From assembly GCA_011389685.1 (NCBI GenBank), contig JAABTV010000035.1, forward strand, positions 1 through 38,828: a DNA stretch of 38,828 nucleotides, given 5' to 3'. Below, piece after piece: positions 23,820 to 31,611 of the stretch. This DNA is from Paracoccaceae bacterium. Lineage in GTDB: Bacteria; Pseudomonadota; Alphaproteobacteria; Rhodobacterales; Rhodobacteraceae. The position numbers were made by a program, and so were the translations under genes. Positions within the stretch are counted from its first letter, which is position 1. Each line of letters begins with the position of its first letter. The notes beneath the pieces were generated by a model, which saw only the letters and a program-made list of their open reading frames with translations, did not search any database and was not told where the DNA came from.

Positions 23820-23848
23820 GGCAGGCCGGGGGGGATACCCGGCCTGCC
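23820..23848 (+). terminator. strong hairpin after potD (no T run)
   Basis: Perfect 11-bp arms (23820-23830 and 23838-23848) with a 7-base loop begin 16 bases after the potD stop. No T run follows, so it is more likely an mRNA-stabilising or partially terminating element than a complete intrinsic terminator. The amidase downstream could be reached by read-through. Confidence 0.5.
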
Positions 23849-23887
23849 CCAGACCCCGCCCCGTGGCCCTTCCCCCGAGATATAGAC

Positions 23888-25309
23888 ATGACCGATCTGC
23901 TCTACCTCACCGCGACCGAGGCGCTTGCCCGCTTTGCCGATCGGACCCTCTCGCCGGTCGAATTGCTCGAAGCCCAGATCGCCCGCGCCGAGGCCACGGC
24001 CGACAGCGTGAACGCCTTCACCTACACCCATTTCGATGAGGCGCTGGACAATGCCAAAGCCTCGGAGGCGCGTTGGGCCAGGGGCACACCCGCCGGGTGC
24101 CTCGATGGTCTTGCCGTGGCGATCAAGGATGAAAGCCATATCGAGGGCAAACCCACCTCCTACGGATCGCTCATCACCCGCGATTTCGTGGCCGATCACA
24201 CCTCGGTCATGAACGCGCGCATCCTGTCTGAGGGCGCCATCGTCCATGCCCGCACCGCCACGCCCGAATTTTCCTGCGCCGGGGTCACGTGGTCGCGGCT
24301 CTGGGGCGTCACGCGCAACCCGTGGAACCCCGAATTCACCCCCGGCGGCTCGTCCGGCGGGTCGGCGGCCGCGCTGGCTTCGGGCACGGCGTCGCTCGCC
24401 ACCGGATCCGATATCGGCGGCTCGATCCGCATCCCGGCCTCGTGCTGCGGTCTCGTGGGGTATAAACCACCCTATGGGCGCAACCCCGACGATCCACCCT
24501 TCAACCTCGATTTCTTTTGCCACACCGGCCCGCTCGCGCGCTCGGTTTCCGACGCGATCCTGTTGCAGAACGTGATGTGCGGCCCGTCTCCGCTCGACAT
24601 CTCGACGCTTTACCCCAAGCTGGTTCTGCCCACCGAATACGCCCCGATCAAGGGCTGGAAAATCGCCCTTTCGATGGATCTCGGCTCATTCACGATCAGC
24701 GACGAGGTGCGGCGCAACACCCTTGCCGCCGCACAGGTTCTGCGCGATCTGGGCGCCAGTGTGGACGAGATCGAGATCGGCTGGGGCGATGAGGTGCAAT
24801 CCGCCTGCATGGATTATCTCACCCACCTGTTCGGAGGCTCGATGTCCGTGCTGCTGGACGAGCACGGCGACGACATGACCCCCTATTGCCGCGCCTTTGC
24901 CGAGGGTGCGCTCATCTCGACCGCACGCGATTTCGTGCGCAGTCTCGAAGTTGCGGGCGCAGCCTACATGAAACTCGGGCCGCTGCTCGAAGAGTATGAT
25001 TGCCTGATCTGCCCGACCACCGCCATTCCTGCCGTGCCCGCCGATTTCGACCCCTCGCGGGGCGAGATCGCGATCGAAGGCGTCACCGTCCGCCCCGAAC
25101 TGGGCTGGGTGCTGACCACGCCCTTCAACATGATGAGCCGCTGCCCCGTCGTCACCGTTCCCTCGGGGTTCGGTGCGTCCGGCGTGCCGACCGGGCTTCA
25201 GATCGTGGCGCCCGCCTATCGCGACGAAATCGCCATGCAGGCGGCGATGGCCTACGAGGCCGCGCTTGGCGGCTGGTTCGGCGATACAAAGGCCCGGCCC
25301 GCGCTCTGA
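23888..25309 (+). CDS. amidase (amidase-signature family)
   Basis: A 473-residue hydrolase of the amidase-signature family. The Ser-cisSer-Lys triad is recognisable: Lys80 in AVAIKDE, Ser155 in TPGGSSGGSAAALASG, and nucleophile Ser179 in SDIGGSIRIPAS. Family members hydrolyse carboxylic acid amides; specificity is not predictable from sequence. It follows the PotABCD-like importer in the same direction, 83 bases after potD, suggesting that the imported compound or a derivative contains an amide bond. It is not flanked by gatB or gatC, which argues against a GatA role. The start at 23888 was chosen because upstream sequence in the same frame lies within potD. Confidence 0.86.
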   Translation: MTDLLYLTATEALARFADRTLSPVELLEAQIARAEATADSVNAFTYTHFDEALDNAKASEARWARGTPAGCLDGLAVAIKDESHIEGKPTSYGSLITRDFVADHTSVMNARILSEGAIVHARTATPEFSCAGVTWSRLWGVTRNPWNPEFTPGGSSGGSAAALASGTASLATGSDIGGSIRIPASCCGLVGYKPPYGRNPDDPPFNLDFFCHTGPLARSVSDAILLQNVMCGPSPLDISTLYPKLVLPTEYAPIKGWKIALSMDLGSFTISDEVRRNTLAAAQVLRDLGASVDEIEIGWGDEVQSACMDYLTHLFGGSMSVLLDEHGDDMTPYCRAFAEGALISTARDFVRSLEVAGAAYMKLGPLLEEYDCLICPTTAIPAVPADFDPSRGEIAIEGVTVRPELGWVLTTPFNMMSRCPVVTVPSGFGASGVPTGLQIVAPAYRDEIAMQAAMAYEAALGGWFGDTKARPAL

Positions 25310-25384
25310 CACCGGCCGCCTCCGGGGCTTTCAAAGGATCGTTTTTTGGGCGATACACCCATCGAGACTGATGGACGCCCGACC

Positions 25385-26284
25385 ATGCCCGACGACAAAC
25401 CAGACTTCAGGGATCGCATCCGCTTTGCCGTCATTCGCGGCACGCTCTGGATGCTGCGCCGCCTGCCCTATCGCTGGCGCGTGCCTGTTTCGGGCTGGCT
25501 GGTGTCGCGCGTCGTCGCCCCGCTGGTGGGCTGGCGCAAACGCATCCGTGCCAATCTCGCCCTCGTGCGCCCCGACCTGCCCCGCGCCGAGGTCGAACGC
25601 CTCACCCGCGCCGTGCCCGACAATTTCGGCCGCACCATGGCCGAACTCTTCTCGCCCGAGGATTTCGTGCCCATCGCCCGGGCCACCCCCTTCGAGGGCC
25701 CCGGCCTCGCCGCGCTCGACGCCGCCCGCGCCGAAGGCCGCCCCGTGATCCTCGTTTCGGGCCATTTTGGCAATTACGACGTGATCCGCGCGGGCGTGAT
25801 CCATCGCGGTTTCCCGATCGGCGGCATCTATCGCCCGATGAACATCCAGCCGTTCAACGAGATCTACGTCGAGACCATCTCGAAGATCGGCACGCCGCTG
25901 TTCTCGCGCGGCCGTCGCGGCATGGCCGAGATGATGCGCTTTCTCAAGGGCGGCGGCACGCTCGCCGTGCTGATCGACCAGCGCCTGCGCAACGGCGTGT
26001 CGCTCAACTTCTTCGGTCAACCCGCCTATACCGCGCTTTCCTTCGCCGAACTGGCGCTGAAATACGACGCGGTGATGATCCCCTGCTATGGCATCCGCCA
26101 ACCCGACGGCCTGTCGTTCCGTGGTGTGTTCGAGGCCCCGGTGCCGCATACCACGCCTGAAGAAATGACCCAGGCCCTGAACGACAGCCTCGAAGCACAG
26201 GTGCGTCGGCACATGGGCCAATGGCTGTGGTTCCATAACCGCTGGAAAGAGATCAGGAAACCCGCCAAGCCCAGGGAGGCATGA
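25385..26284 (+). CDS. LpxL/HtrB-like lysophospholipid or lipid A acyltransferase
   Basis: A 299-residue protein of the bacterial lipid A biosynthesis acyltransferase family. The catalytic HX4D motif is GHFGNYD, with His127 and Asp132, followed by IYRPMNIQPFN and IDQRL blocks typical of LpxL/LpxM. It would transfer an acyl chain to a lipid A precursor or a related glycolipid at the inner membrane. The start is uncertain: ATG 25385 is used here, while an in-frame TTG at 25346 with AAAGGA upstream would add 13 residues. The stop lies two bases before the neuB start, so acylation is linked by operon structure to nonulosonate synthesis. Confidence 0.83.
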   Translation: MPDDKPDFRDRIRFAVIRGTLWMLRRLPYRWRVPVSGWLVSRVVAPLVGWRKRIRANLALVRPDLPRAEVERLTRAVPDNFGRTMAELFSPEDFVPIARATPFEGPGLAALDAARAEGRPVILVSGHFGNYDVIRAGVIHRGFPIGGIYRPMNIQPFNEIYVETISKIGTPLFSRGRRGMAEMMRFLKGGGTLAVLIDQRLRNGVSLNFFGQPAYTALSFAELALKYDAVMIPCYGIRQPDGLSFRGVFEAPVPHTTPEEMTQALNDSLEAQVRRHMGQWLWFHNRWKEIRKPAKPREA

Positions 26285-26285
26285 C

Positions 26286-27317
26286 ATGAAGATCGCACAT
26301 CGCGAGATCGGCCCCGCCCATCCGCCCCTCGTCATCGCCGAGATCGGCATCAACCATGGCGGCGATCTGGAGGTCGCCAGGGAAATGGTGCGCCACGCCG
26401 CCGCCGCCGGCTGCGAGATGATCAAGCATCAGACCCATATCGTCGAGGACGAGATGACCGACGAGGCCAAGCAGATATTCCCGCCCAATGCCGATATCTC
26501 GATCTGGCACGTGATGGAGCAATGCGCCCTCTCGCGCGAGGATGAGGCCGAGTTGAAACGCTATACCGAAGATCTCGGGCTTATCTGGATTTCCACGCCC
26601 TTCTCCCGCGCCGCCTGCGATTTTCTCGAAATGCTCGACGTGCCCGCCTACAAGATCGGCTCGGGCGAGGCCGACAACCTCCCGCTCATTCGCCACATCG
26701 CGGCCAAGGGCAAGCCGGTGATCCTCTCGACGGGGATGCAGACGATCGAGACCATGCGCGCCAGTGTCGCCATTCTGGAGAAAGCAGGCGTGGACTATGC
26801 CCTGCTCGAATGCACAAATCTCTACCCCTCGCCGCCCGAAATCGTCTCGCTCAAGGGCGTGACCGAGCTGCGCAACGCTTTCCCCAACGCCGTCGTGGGC
26901 TTTTCCGATCACTCCATCGGCCCCGAAATGGCGCTGGCCAGCGTGGCGCTGGGTGCCTCGATCCTCGAGCGCCATTACACCGACACGCGCTATCGCAAGG
27001 GCCCCGATATTTCCTGCTCGATGGACCCGGCCGAACTGCGCCTGCTGATCGACCGCAGCCGCGAAATCTGGATCGCCGCGAACAACGACAAGAAACGCAC
27101 CGGCCCCGAGGAAGATGTCTATCGCTTTGCCCGCGCGAGCGTCGTAGCCGATGCCGACCTGCCCGCCGGTCACACCATTGGCGAACAGGACATCTGGGCC
27201 CGCCGCCCCGGCTCGGGCGAAATTCCAGGCTATGAATTCGACAAGGTGCTGGGCCGGACCCTGAAACATGCCGTGAAACGCAATCAGCAATTGCGCTGGA
27301 GCGATTTCTCGGAATGA
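26286..27317 (+). CDS. neuB: N-acetylneuraminate (nonulosonate) synthase NeuB
   Basis: A 343-residue enzyme that condenses a six-carbon N-acetyl sugar, typically ManNAc, with phosphoenolpyruvate to form a nine-carbon nonulosonic acid. The NeuB barrel covers about 1-280, with EIGINHGGD, STPFSRAACDF, YKIGSGEA and VGFSDHSIG motifs. The C-terminal antifreeze-like SAF domain (about 285-343) ends with LGRTLKHAVKRNQQL. A GGGAGG ribosome site overlaps the end of the acyltransferase gene. Pairing with NeuC downstream favours neuraminic acid rather than pseudaminic acid, but legionaminate-type products cannot be ruled out. Confidence 0.88.
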   Translation: MKIAHREIGPAHPPLVIAEIGINHGGDLEVAREMVRHAAAAGCEMIKHQTHIVEDEMTDEAKQIFPPNADISIWHVMEQCALSREDEAELKRYTEDLGLIWISTPFSRAACDFLEMLDVPAYKIGSGEADNLPLIRHIAAKGKPVILSTGMQTIETMRASVAILEKAGVDYALLECTNLYPSPPEIVSLKGVTELRNAFPNAVVGFSDHSIGPEMALASVALGASILERHYTDTRYRKGPDISCSMDPAELRLLIDRSREIWIAANNDKKRTGPEEDVYRFARASVVADADLPAGHTIGEQDIWARRPGSGEIPGYEFDKVLGRTLKHAVKRNQQLRWSDFSE

Positions 27318-28396
27318 TCCCGCTCTGGAAACTCAAACGCGAATGGGCGCGGCTCAAGCAACAGCTTTCGGCGATCCCCGAGGCGCTGATCGAACCGGGC
27401 CAGCGCCGCCGCCATGACGCCGCCTTTGAACGCGGCTTTGCGTGGTCCGAGGGCGACGCGCCGCAATCGGCGAAAATCGCGCTCCTCCTGATCTATCAAC
27501 CCTCGGGCGTCGCCCAAAGCACCCGCGCCACCTGCGCCCATCTGGTCAGGCGCGGATACGCACCCTTCATCGTGTCCAACGCGCCGCTTACGCCCGCCGA
27601 TCACACCCTGCTGAACCCGGTCGCATGGCGGATCATGGAGCGGCCCAATTTCGGTTATGACTTCGGCGGCTATCGCGATGGCATCCGCCAGCTTGACCGC
27701 TGGAGCATCACGCCCGAGCGCCTGTTGATCCTCAATGACAGCATCTGGTTTCCGTTGCGCCCCGGCGCCACCCTCATCGACGCGCTGGAACGCTCCGAGG
27801 CCGACCTCACCGGAACCATCCTGCGCGAACGCGGGCAGACATGCTTTCTCGAAAGCTATTGCTACATGATCCCCGGCAAAACAGTCTCTGACATGGCGTT
27901 TCGCGCCTATTGGGACGGGCTGAAACTCACCTCGAACAAATACAAGGTCATCCGCCGTGGCGAGCGTGGCTTTTCCCGGGCGATGATCGACGCCGGACTC
28001 AGCCTCCGGGGGCTGTTCCCCTATGACGGTTTCCTCGCGCGGCTGGCCGAACAGGATGACAGTTTCCTGCAAAAAACCCTGACCTACGCCGCCCACAGTT
28101 ACGCGGAGAACGCGGCCACCACCCGCGCGCTTCTGGCCGATCCCACCGCCCCCGGATGGCGCGACCGGGCGCTGGCGCATATCGCCGCGACGCTGCCGCG
28201 CGAACAGCCCTATTCGACCTACCCGTTCGCCATGGTCCGGCTCTACGATTACCCGATCCTCAAGAAATCGAACGACCGCGTGGCCCGACTCTGGCGCGCC
28301 GCCTACCTGCGCGCGATCAAGGCCCGTGACCTGCCCGCCCCGAACGAACCGGTGCTGAGCGAGCTGCGTTGTCAGGTGCAGGCGGATATGCCATAA
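27314..28396 (+). CDS. RgpF-like (rhamnan synthesis F family) glycan protein
   Basis: A 360-residue protein with the RgpF-family signatures NFGYDFGGYRDG and LLILNDSIWFPL, and an N-terminal region suited to polysaccharide binding or glycosyl transfer. Family members act in assembly of rhamnose-rich or other surface polysaccharides, and the exact chemistry is often unclear. It overlaps neuB by ATGA, placing it firmly in the same operon. No signal peptide or membrane segment is evident, so it probably works at the cytoplasmic face. Confidence 0.75.
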   Translation: MIPLWKLKREWARLKQQLSAIPEALIEPGQRRRHDAAFERGFAWSEGDAPQSAKIALLLIYQPSGVAQSTRATCAHLVRRGYAPFIVSNAPLTPADHTLLNPVAWRIMERPNFGYDFGGYRDGIRQLDRWSITPERLLILNDSIWFPLRPGATLIDALERSEADLTGTILRERGQTCFLESYCYMIPGKTVSDMAFRAYWDGLKLTSNKYKVIRRGERGFSRAMIDAGLSLRGLFPYDGFLARLAEQDDSFLQKTLTYAAHSYAENAATTRALLADPTAPGWRDRALAHIAATLPREQPYSTYPFAMVRLYDYPILKKSNDRVARLWRAAYLRAIKARDLPAPNEPVLSELRCQVQADMP

Positions 28397-28432
28397 CCCG
28401 ACGCCTGAGAGCGATATGAAAAAGGGCCCGCA

Positions 28433-29146
28433 ATGGGATTGCTGATCACCGCGATGCACCGGGCGCGTGCCCTGAAGCCGGTCCTGAATTTTCGCGGCAT
28501 CAAGGTACCCGTCACCGGCCCCCATGTCAGCCGCACGGTCTGGAAACATCTCTGGAAGGGCGGCTATGAACGCCCCGAGCTTGACGCGCTCTCGGCGCTG
28601 GTGCGACCCAGCGACCGGATCCTCGAACTGGGCACCGGCATGGGCATCGTCTCGGGCGTGGTGGCCCGGGCCAACCCGCAGGTGCGGATCGAAGCCTACG
28701 AAGCCAACCCAGCCCTGATCGACGCGATCCGCCAACTGCACGAGATGAACGGCATCACCAATGTCGCCGTCCACAACGCGGTGCTGCTGCCCACCGACGA
28801 CGAAACCCCGATCCGCTTCAACCTGCATGAAAACTTCACCGAAAGCTCGATCAGCGACCGGGTCGCGGCGCAGGGCGCAGTCGAGGTTCCGGTGCGCGAC
28901 ATGCGCAAGGTGCTGGCCGATTTCCGCCCCGACGTCCTTGTGTGCGACATAGAGGGCGGCGAAGAGGCGCTGTTCGACGGCATCACGCTCGACGGCCTGC
29001 GCGCGCTGGTGATCGAGTTTCACCCCAGGCTGATCTCGCGCGCGGCAACCAAACGCATCTATGACCTGTGCGCCGCGGCCGGCCTCTATCCCCGGATCGA
29101 CCTGTCCTCGGCCCTCGTGGTGGCGTTCGAAAGGGTCGACGCATGA
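28433..29146 (+). CDS. FkbM-family methyltransferase
   Basis: A 237-residue SAM-dependent methyltransferase. The SAM-binding motif ILELGTGMGIVSG is at about 63-75, and the FkbM hallmarks DIEGGEEALF and ALVIEFHP lie further on. FkbM enzymes commonly O-methylate sugars, and its position between glycan genes suggests methylation of a surface sugar. It has a 36-base gap from the RgpF-like gene and overlaps neuC by ATGA. Confidence 0.82.
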   Translation: MGLLITAMHRARALKPVLNFRGIKVPVTGPHVSRTVWKHLWKGGYERPELDALSALVRPSDRILELGTGMGIVSGVVARANPQVRIEAYEANPALIDAIRQLHEMNGITNVAVHNAVLLPTDDETPIRFNLHENFTESSISDRVAAQGAVEVPVRDMRKVLADFRPDVLVCDIEGGEEALFDGITLDGLRALVIEFHPRLISRAATKRIYDLCAAAGLYPRIDLSSALVVAFERVDA

Positions 29147-30264
29147 GCAAACGCCTTCTCTTCGTCACCGGCACCCGCGCCGATTTCGGCAAGATCGAGC
29201 CGCTGGCGCTGGCCGCCCGCGACGCGGGCCACGAGGTCGGCATCTTCGTCACCGGCATGCACATGCTCGACCGCTATGGCCTCACCAAGATCGAGGTGCA
29301 CCGCACCCCGGGCGTGACCGTGCATGAATATCTCAACCAGCGCATCAACGATCCGCAGGACATGGTGCTGGCCAAGACCGTGCTGGGGTTCTCGGATTTC
29401 GTGGCCGAACATCGCCCCGACCTCGTGGTGGTGCATGGTGACCGGGTCGAGGCGCTGGCCTGTGCGCTGGTCTGTGCCACCAACTATATCCGCTGCGCCC
29501 ATATCGAGGGCGGCGAGGTCTCGGGCACGATCGACGAGCTGTTTCGCCATTGCAACACCAAGCTGGCCTATTGCCATTTCGTCTCCTCGCAGGCCGCCGC
29601 GCGCCGCGTGATGGCGCTGGGCGAGCCGCGCGAGGCGATCCACGTGATCGGCTCGCCCGAGCTTGATTTCCACTCGCGCGAGTCAGGCGTGACCATCGCG
29701 GATGTGAAGACCCGCTACGAGATTCCCTTTGACGCGTTCGGCATCGCCACCTTCCATCCGGTCACCTCGGAATCCGACAGGATGGGCGCGCAGGCCGAGG
29801 CGTTTTTCGCCGCGTTAGAGACGAGCGGGCGACATTTCGTGGTGATCCTGCCCAATAACGACCCCGGCGCCGAGGATATACTCGCCGTGATCCGCCGCCT
29901 CCCGCCCGAGCGGTTCCGCACCATTCCGTCGATGCGCTTTTCGCATTTCTCCGAGGCGATGAAACACGCCGCCTGTATTGTCGGCAATTCCAGCGCCGGT
30001 GTGCGCGAGGCGCCGTTCCTCGGCATCCCCTCGCTCGATATCGGCACGCGGCAGAAGAACCGCGCCAACGGCGCCTCGATCACTTCCTGCGCGGCCGAGG
30101 ACAGCGCCACCATCCTGCGCTTTCTCGTGCAGGACTGGGGCCAACGCCACCCGCGCGACGCCGCGTTCGGCGAGGGCAATGCCGCGGCGCGTTTCGTCGA
30201 GGTGCTGCGGAATGCGGATTTCTGGGCGCGCAGCTTGCAAAAGGAATTCCACGACCATGGCTGA
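29143..30264 (+). CDS. neuC: UDP-GlcNAc 2-epimerase (hydrolysing) NeuC
   Basis: A 373-residue enzyme of the UDP-GlcNAc 2-epimerase family. The N-terminus GTRADFGKIEPL, VHGDRVEAL, HIEGGEVSGTIDE and GNSSAGVREAP are typical of the hydrolysing NeuC branch, which converts UDP-GlcNAc to ManNAc plus UDP. It therefore supplies the substrate for NeuB. The start overlaps the fkbM stop by ATGA; the longer frame from 29068 lies within the methyltransferase gene. A strong hairpin follows, marking the probable end of the first glycan operon. Confidence 0.87.
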   Translation: MSKRLLFVTGTRADFGKIEPLALAARDAGHEVGIFVTGMHMLDRYGLTKIEVHRTPGVTVHEYLNQRINDPQDMVLAKTVLGFSDFVAEHRPDLVVVHGDRVEALACALVCATNYIRCAHIEGGEVSGTIDELFRHCNTKLAYCHFVSSQAAARRVMALGEPREAIHVIGSPELDFHSRESGVTIADVKTRYEIPFDAFGIATFHPVTSESDRMGAQAEAFFAALETSGRHFVVILPNNDPGAEDILAVIRRLPPERFRTIPSMRFSHFSEAMKHAACIVGNSSAGVREAPFLGIPSLDIGTRQKNRANGASITSCAAEDSATILRFLVQDWGQRHPRDAAFGEGNAAARFVEVLRNADFWARSLQKEFHDHG

Positions 30265-30294
30265 ATCTCGCGCCATGGCGAGGGCCGGTATTGA

Positions 30295-30326
30295 CCTTGG
30301 GGGTTTCACCCCCCAAACCCCCAAGG
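30295..30326. repeat. perfect 12-bp inverted repeat between neuC and the KdtA genes
   Basis: Arms 30295-30306 and 30315-30326 are perfectly complementary (CCTTGGGGGTTT pairs with AAACCCCCAAGG) around the 8-base loop CACCCCCC, followed by TATTTT. A second pairing of TTGGGGG with CCCCCCAA is also possible. The G-run/C-run design looks like an intergenic repeat unit of the REP type rather than a simple terminator. Only one copy lies in the window. Confidence 0.65.
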
Positions 30327-30339
30327 TATTTTCAGTCAG

Positions 30340-31611
30340 ATGAAGACGGGTAAGACGGTGCGCCCCGGAATCGCCCTGCGCGGCTGGCTGGTGCTGACAT
30401 GGGCGATGCAGCCGGTCCTGCCCTTGTTGCTCAGGCGGCGGCTTGCGCGGGGCAAGGAAGATGCGGCGCGCTGGCGCGAGAAACTGGGCCATGCTTCGGC
30501 CCCGCGCCCCGAGGGGCGGCTTGTCTGGATGCATGCGGTGGGGCTGGGCGAGGTGCTGGCCCTGCGCGGGCTGATCGCGCGTCTGGCCGCCTTGGAGCCT
30601 GATCTGAGCTTTCTCGTCACCTCGAACACGCTTGGGTCTGCCCGGGCGCTTGCGCGCAACATGCCGCCGCGCACGCTGCATCAATTCGCCCCGCTCGACG
30701 CGCCCGGCCCGGCGCGGCGGTTCCTTGCTCATTGGCGGCCCGATCTCTCGATCTGGGCCGAGCAGGAGCTTTGGCCCGGGCTGGTGTTTCGCGCCGACCG
30801 GGCGGGCATTCCGCTGGCGCTGGTCAATGCGCGGATGAACGATGCGGCGCTGGCCCGACGGCGGCGCGGGCGGGCGATCTATCGCGATATCCTGCCGCGT
30901 TTTGTGCTGGTCTCGGCACAGGAGGCGCGCACGGCGGCCAACCTCGCCACGCTGGGCGCGCCGATGGTGCGGCGGGACGGATCGCTCAAGTCGATCGCGC
31001 CGCCACTGGCCGACCTGCCACGGGATCGGGCCGTGTTGGAGACGGATATCGGGGGGCGGCCCCTCTGGCTTGCCGCCTCGACCCATGCCTCGGACGAGGC
31101 GCTGGTTCTGGACGCACATGGGCAGAGCCTGGCACACGCACCCGACACGCTCCTGATCCTCGCGCCGCGCCTGCCCGAGCGCAGCGGGGAGGTGGCGGCG
31201 GCGATCCGCGCACGCGGCTTGCGGCTGGCGCGGCGCAGCGCGGGGGAGAGGATCACGCCCGAAACGCAGGTCTACCTTGCCGATACGCTGGGCGAGATGG
31301 GGCTGTTCTATCGGCTGGCCCCGGTGGCTTTCATCGGCGGCAGCACCGGCCCTGTCGAGGGTCACAACCCGTGGGAGGCGGCCGCATTGGGCACGGCCAT
31401 CCTGCACGGGCCACACCTCGCCAATTTCCCCGCCGATTACACCGCGCTTCACGATGCACAGGCCGCGTTCATGGTCGCGACCCCCGAGGCGCTGGCCCGG
31501 GCCGTGTCCGACCCGGACAACGCCGCCATGGCCAAACGCGCCGAGGCCCTTGTCACCGCCAATATGGACCGGCTCGACGCTTTGTGCCAAAAGCTTCTCG
31601 ATCTTGTCTGA
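30340..31611 (+). CDS. waaA: Kdo transferase KdtA/WaaA (first copy)
   Basis: A 423-residue GT30 glycosyltransferase. Motifs include LARGKEDAARWREKLG, the proposed catalytic Glu in WMHAVGLGE, EQELWPGL, and GGSTGPVEGHNPWEAA near the C-terminus. WaaA uses CMP-Kdo to glycosylate lipid A precursor at the inner face of the cytoplasmic membrane. The LARGKED start is the form usual in alphaproteobacteria, so this is my choice for the housekeeping enzyme. It begins just after the inverted repeat and overlaps the next gene by 8 bases. Confidence 0.85.
   Translation: MKTGKTVRPGIALRGWLVLTWAMQPVLPLLLRRRLARGKEDAARWREKLGHASAPRPEGRLVWMHAVGLGEVLALRGLIARLAALEPDLSFLVTSNTLGSARALARNMPPRTLHQFAPLDAPGPARRFLAHWRPDLSIWAEQELWPGLVFRADRAGIPLALVNARMNDAALARRRRGRAIYRDILPRFVLVSAQEARTAANLATLGAPMVRRDGSLKSIAPPLADLPRDRAVLETDIGGRPLWLAASTHASDEALVLDAHGQSLAHAPDTLLILAPRLPERSGEVAAAIRARGLRLARRSAGERITPETQVYLADTLGEMGLFYRLAPVAFIGGSTGPVEGHNPWEAAALGTAILHGPHLANFPADYTALHDAQAAFMVATPEALARAVSDPDNAAMAKRAEALVTANMDRLDALCQKLLDLV

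Noticed and set aside
23888-25309. amidase considered as GatA of the tRNA amidotransferase
   Set aside because: gatB and gatC are not adjacent and the gene follows a transporter operon.
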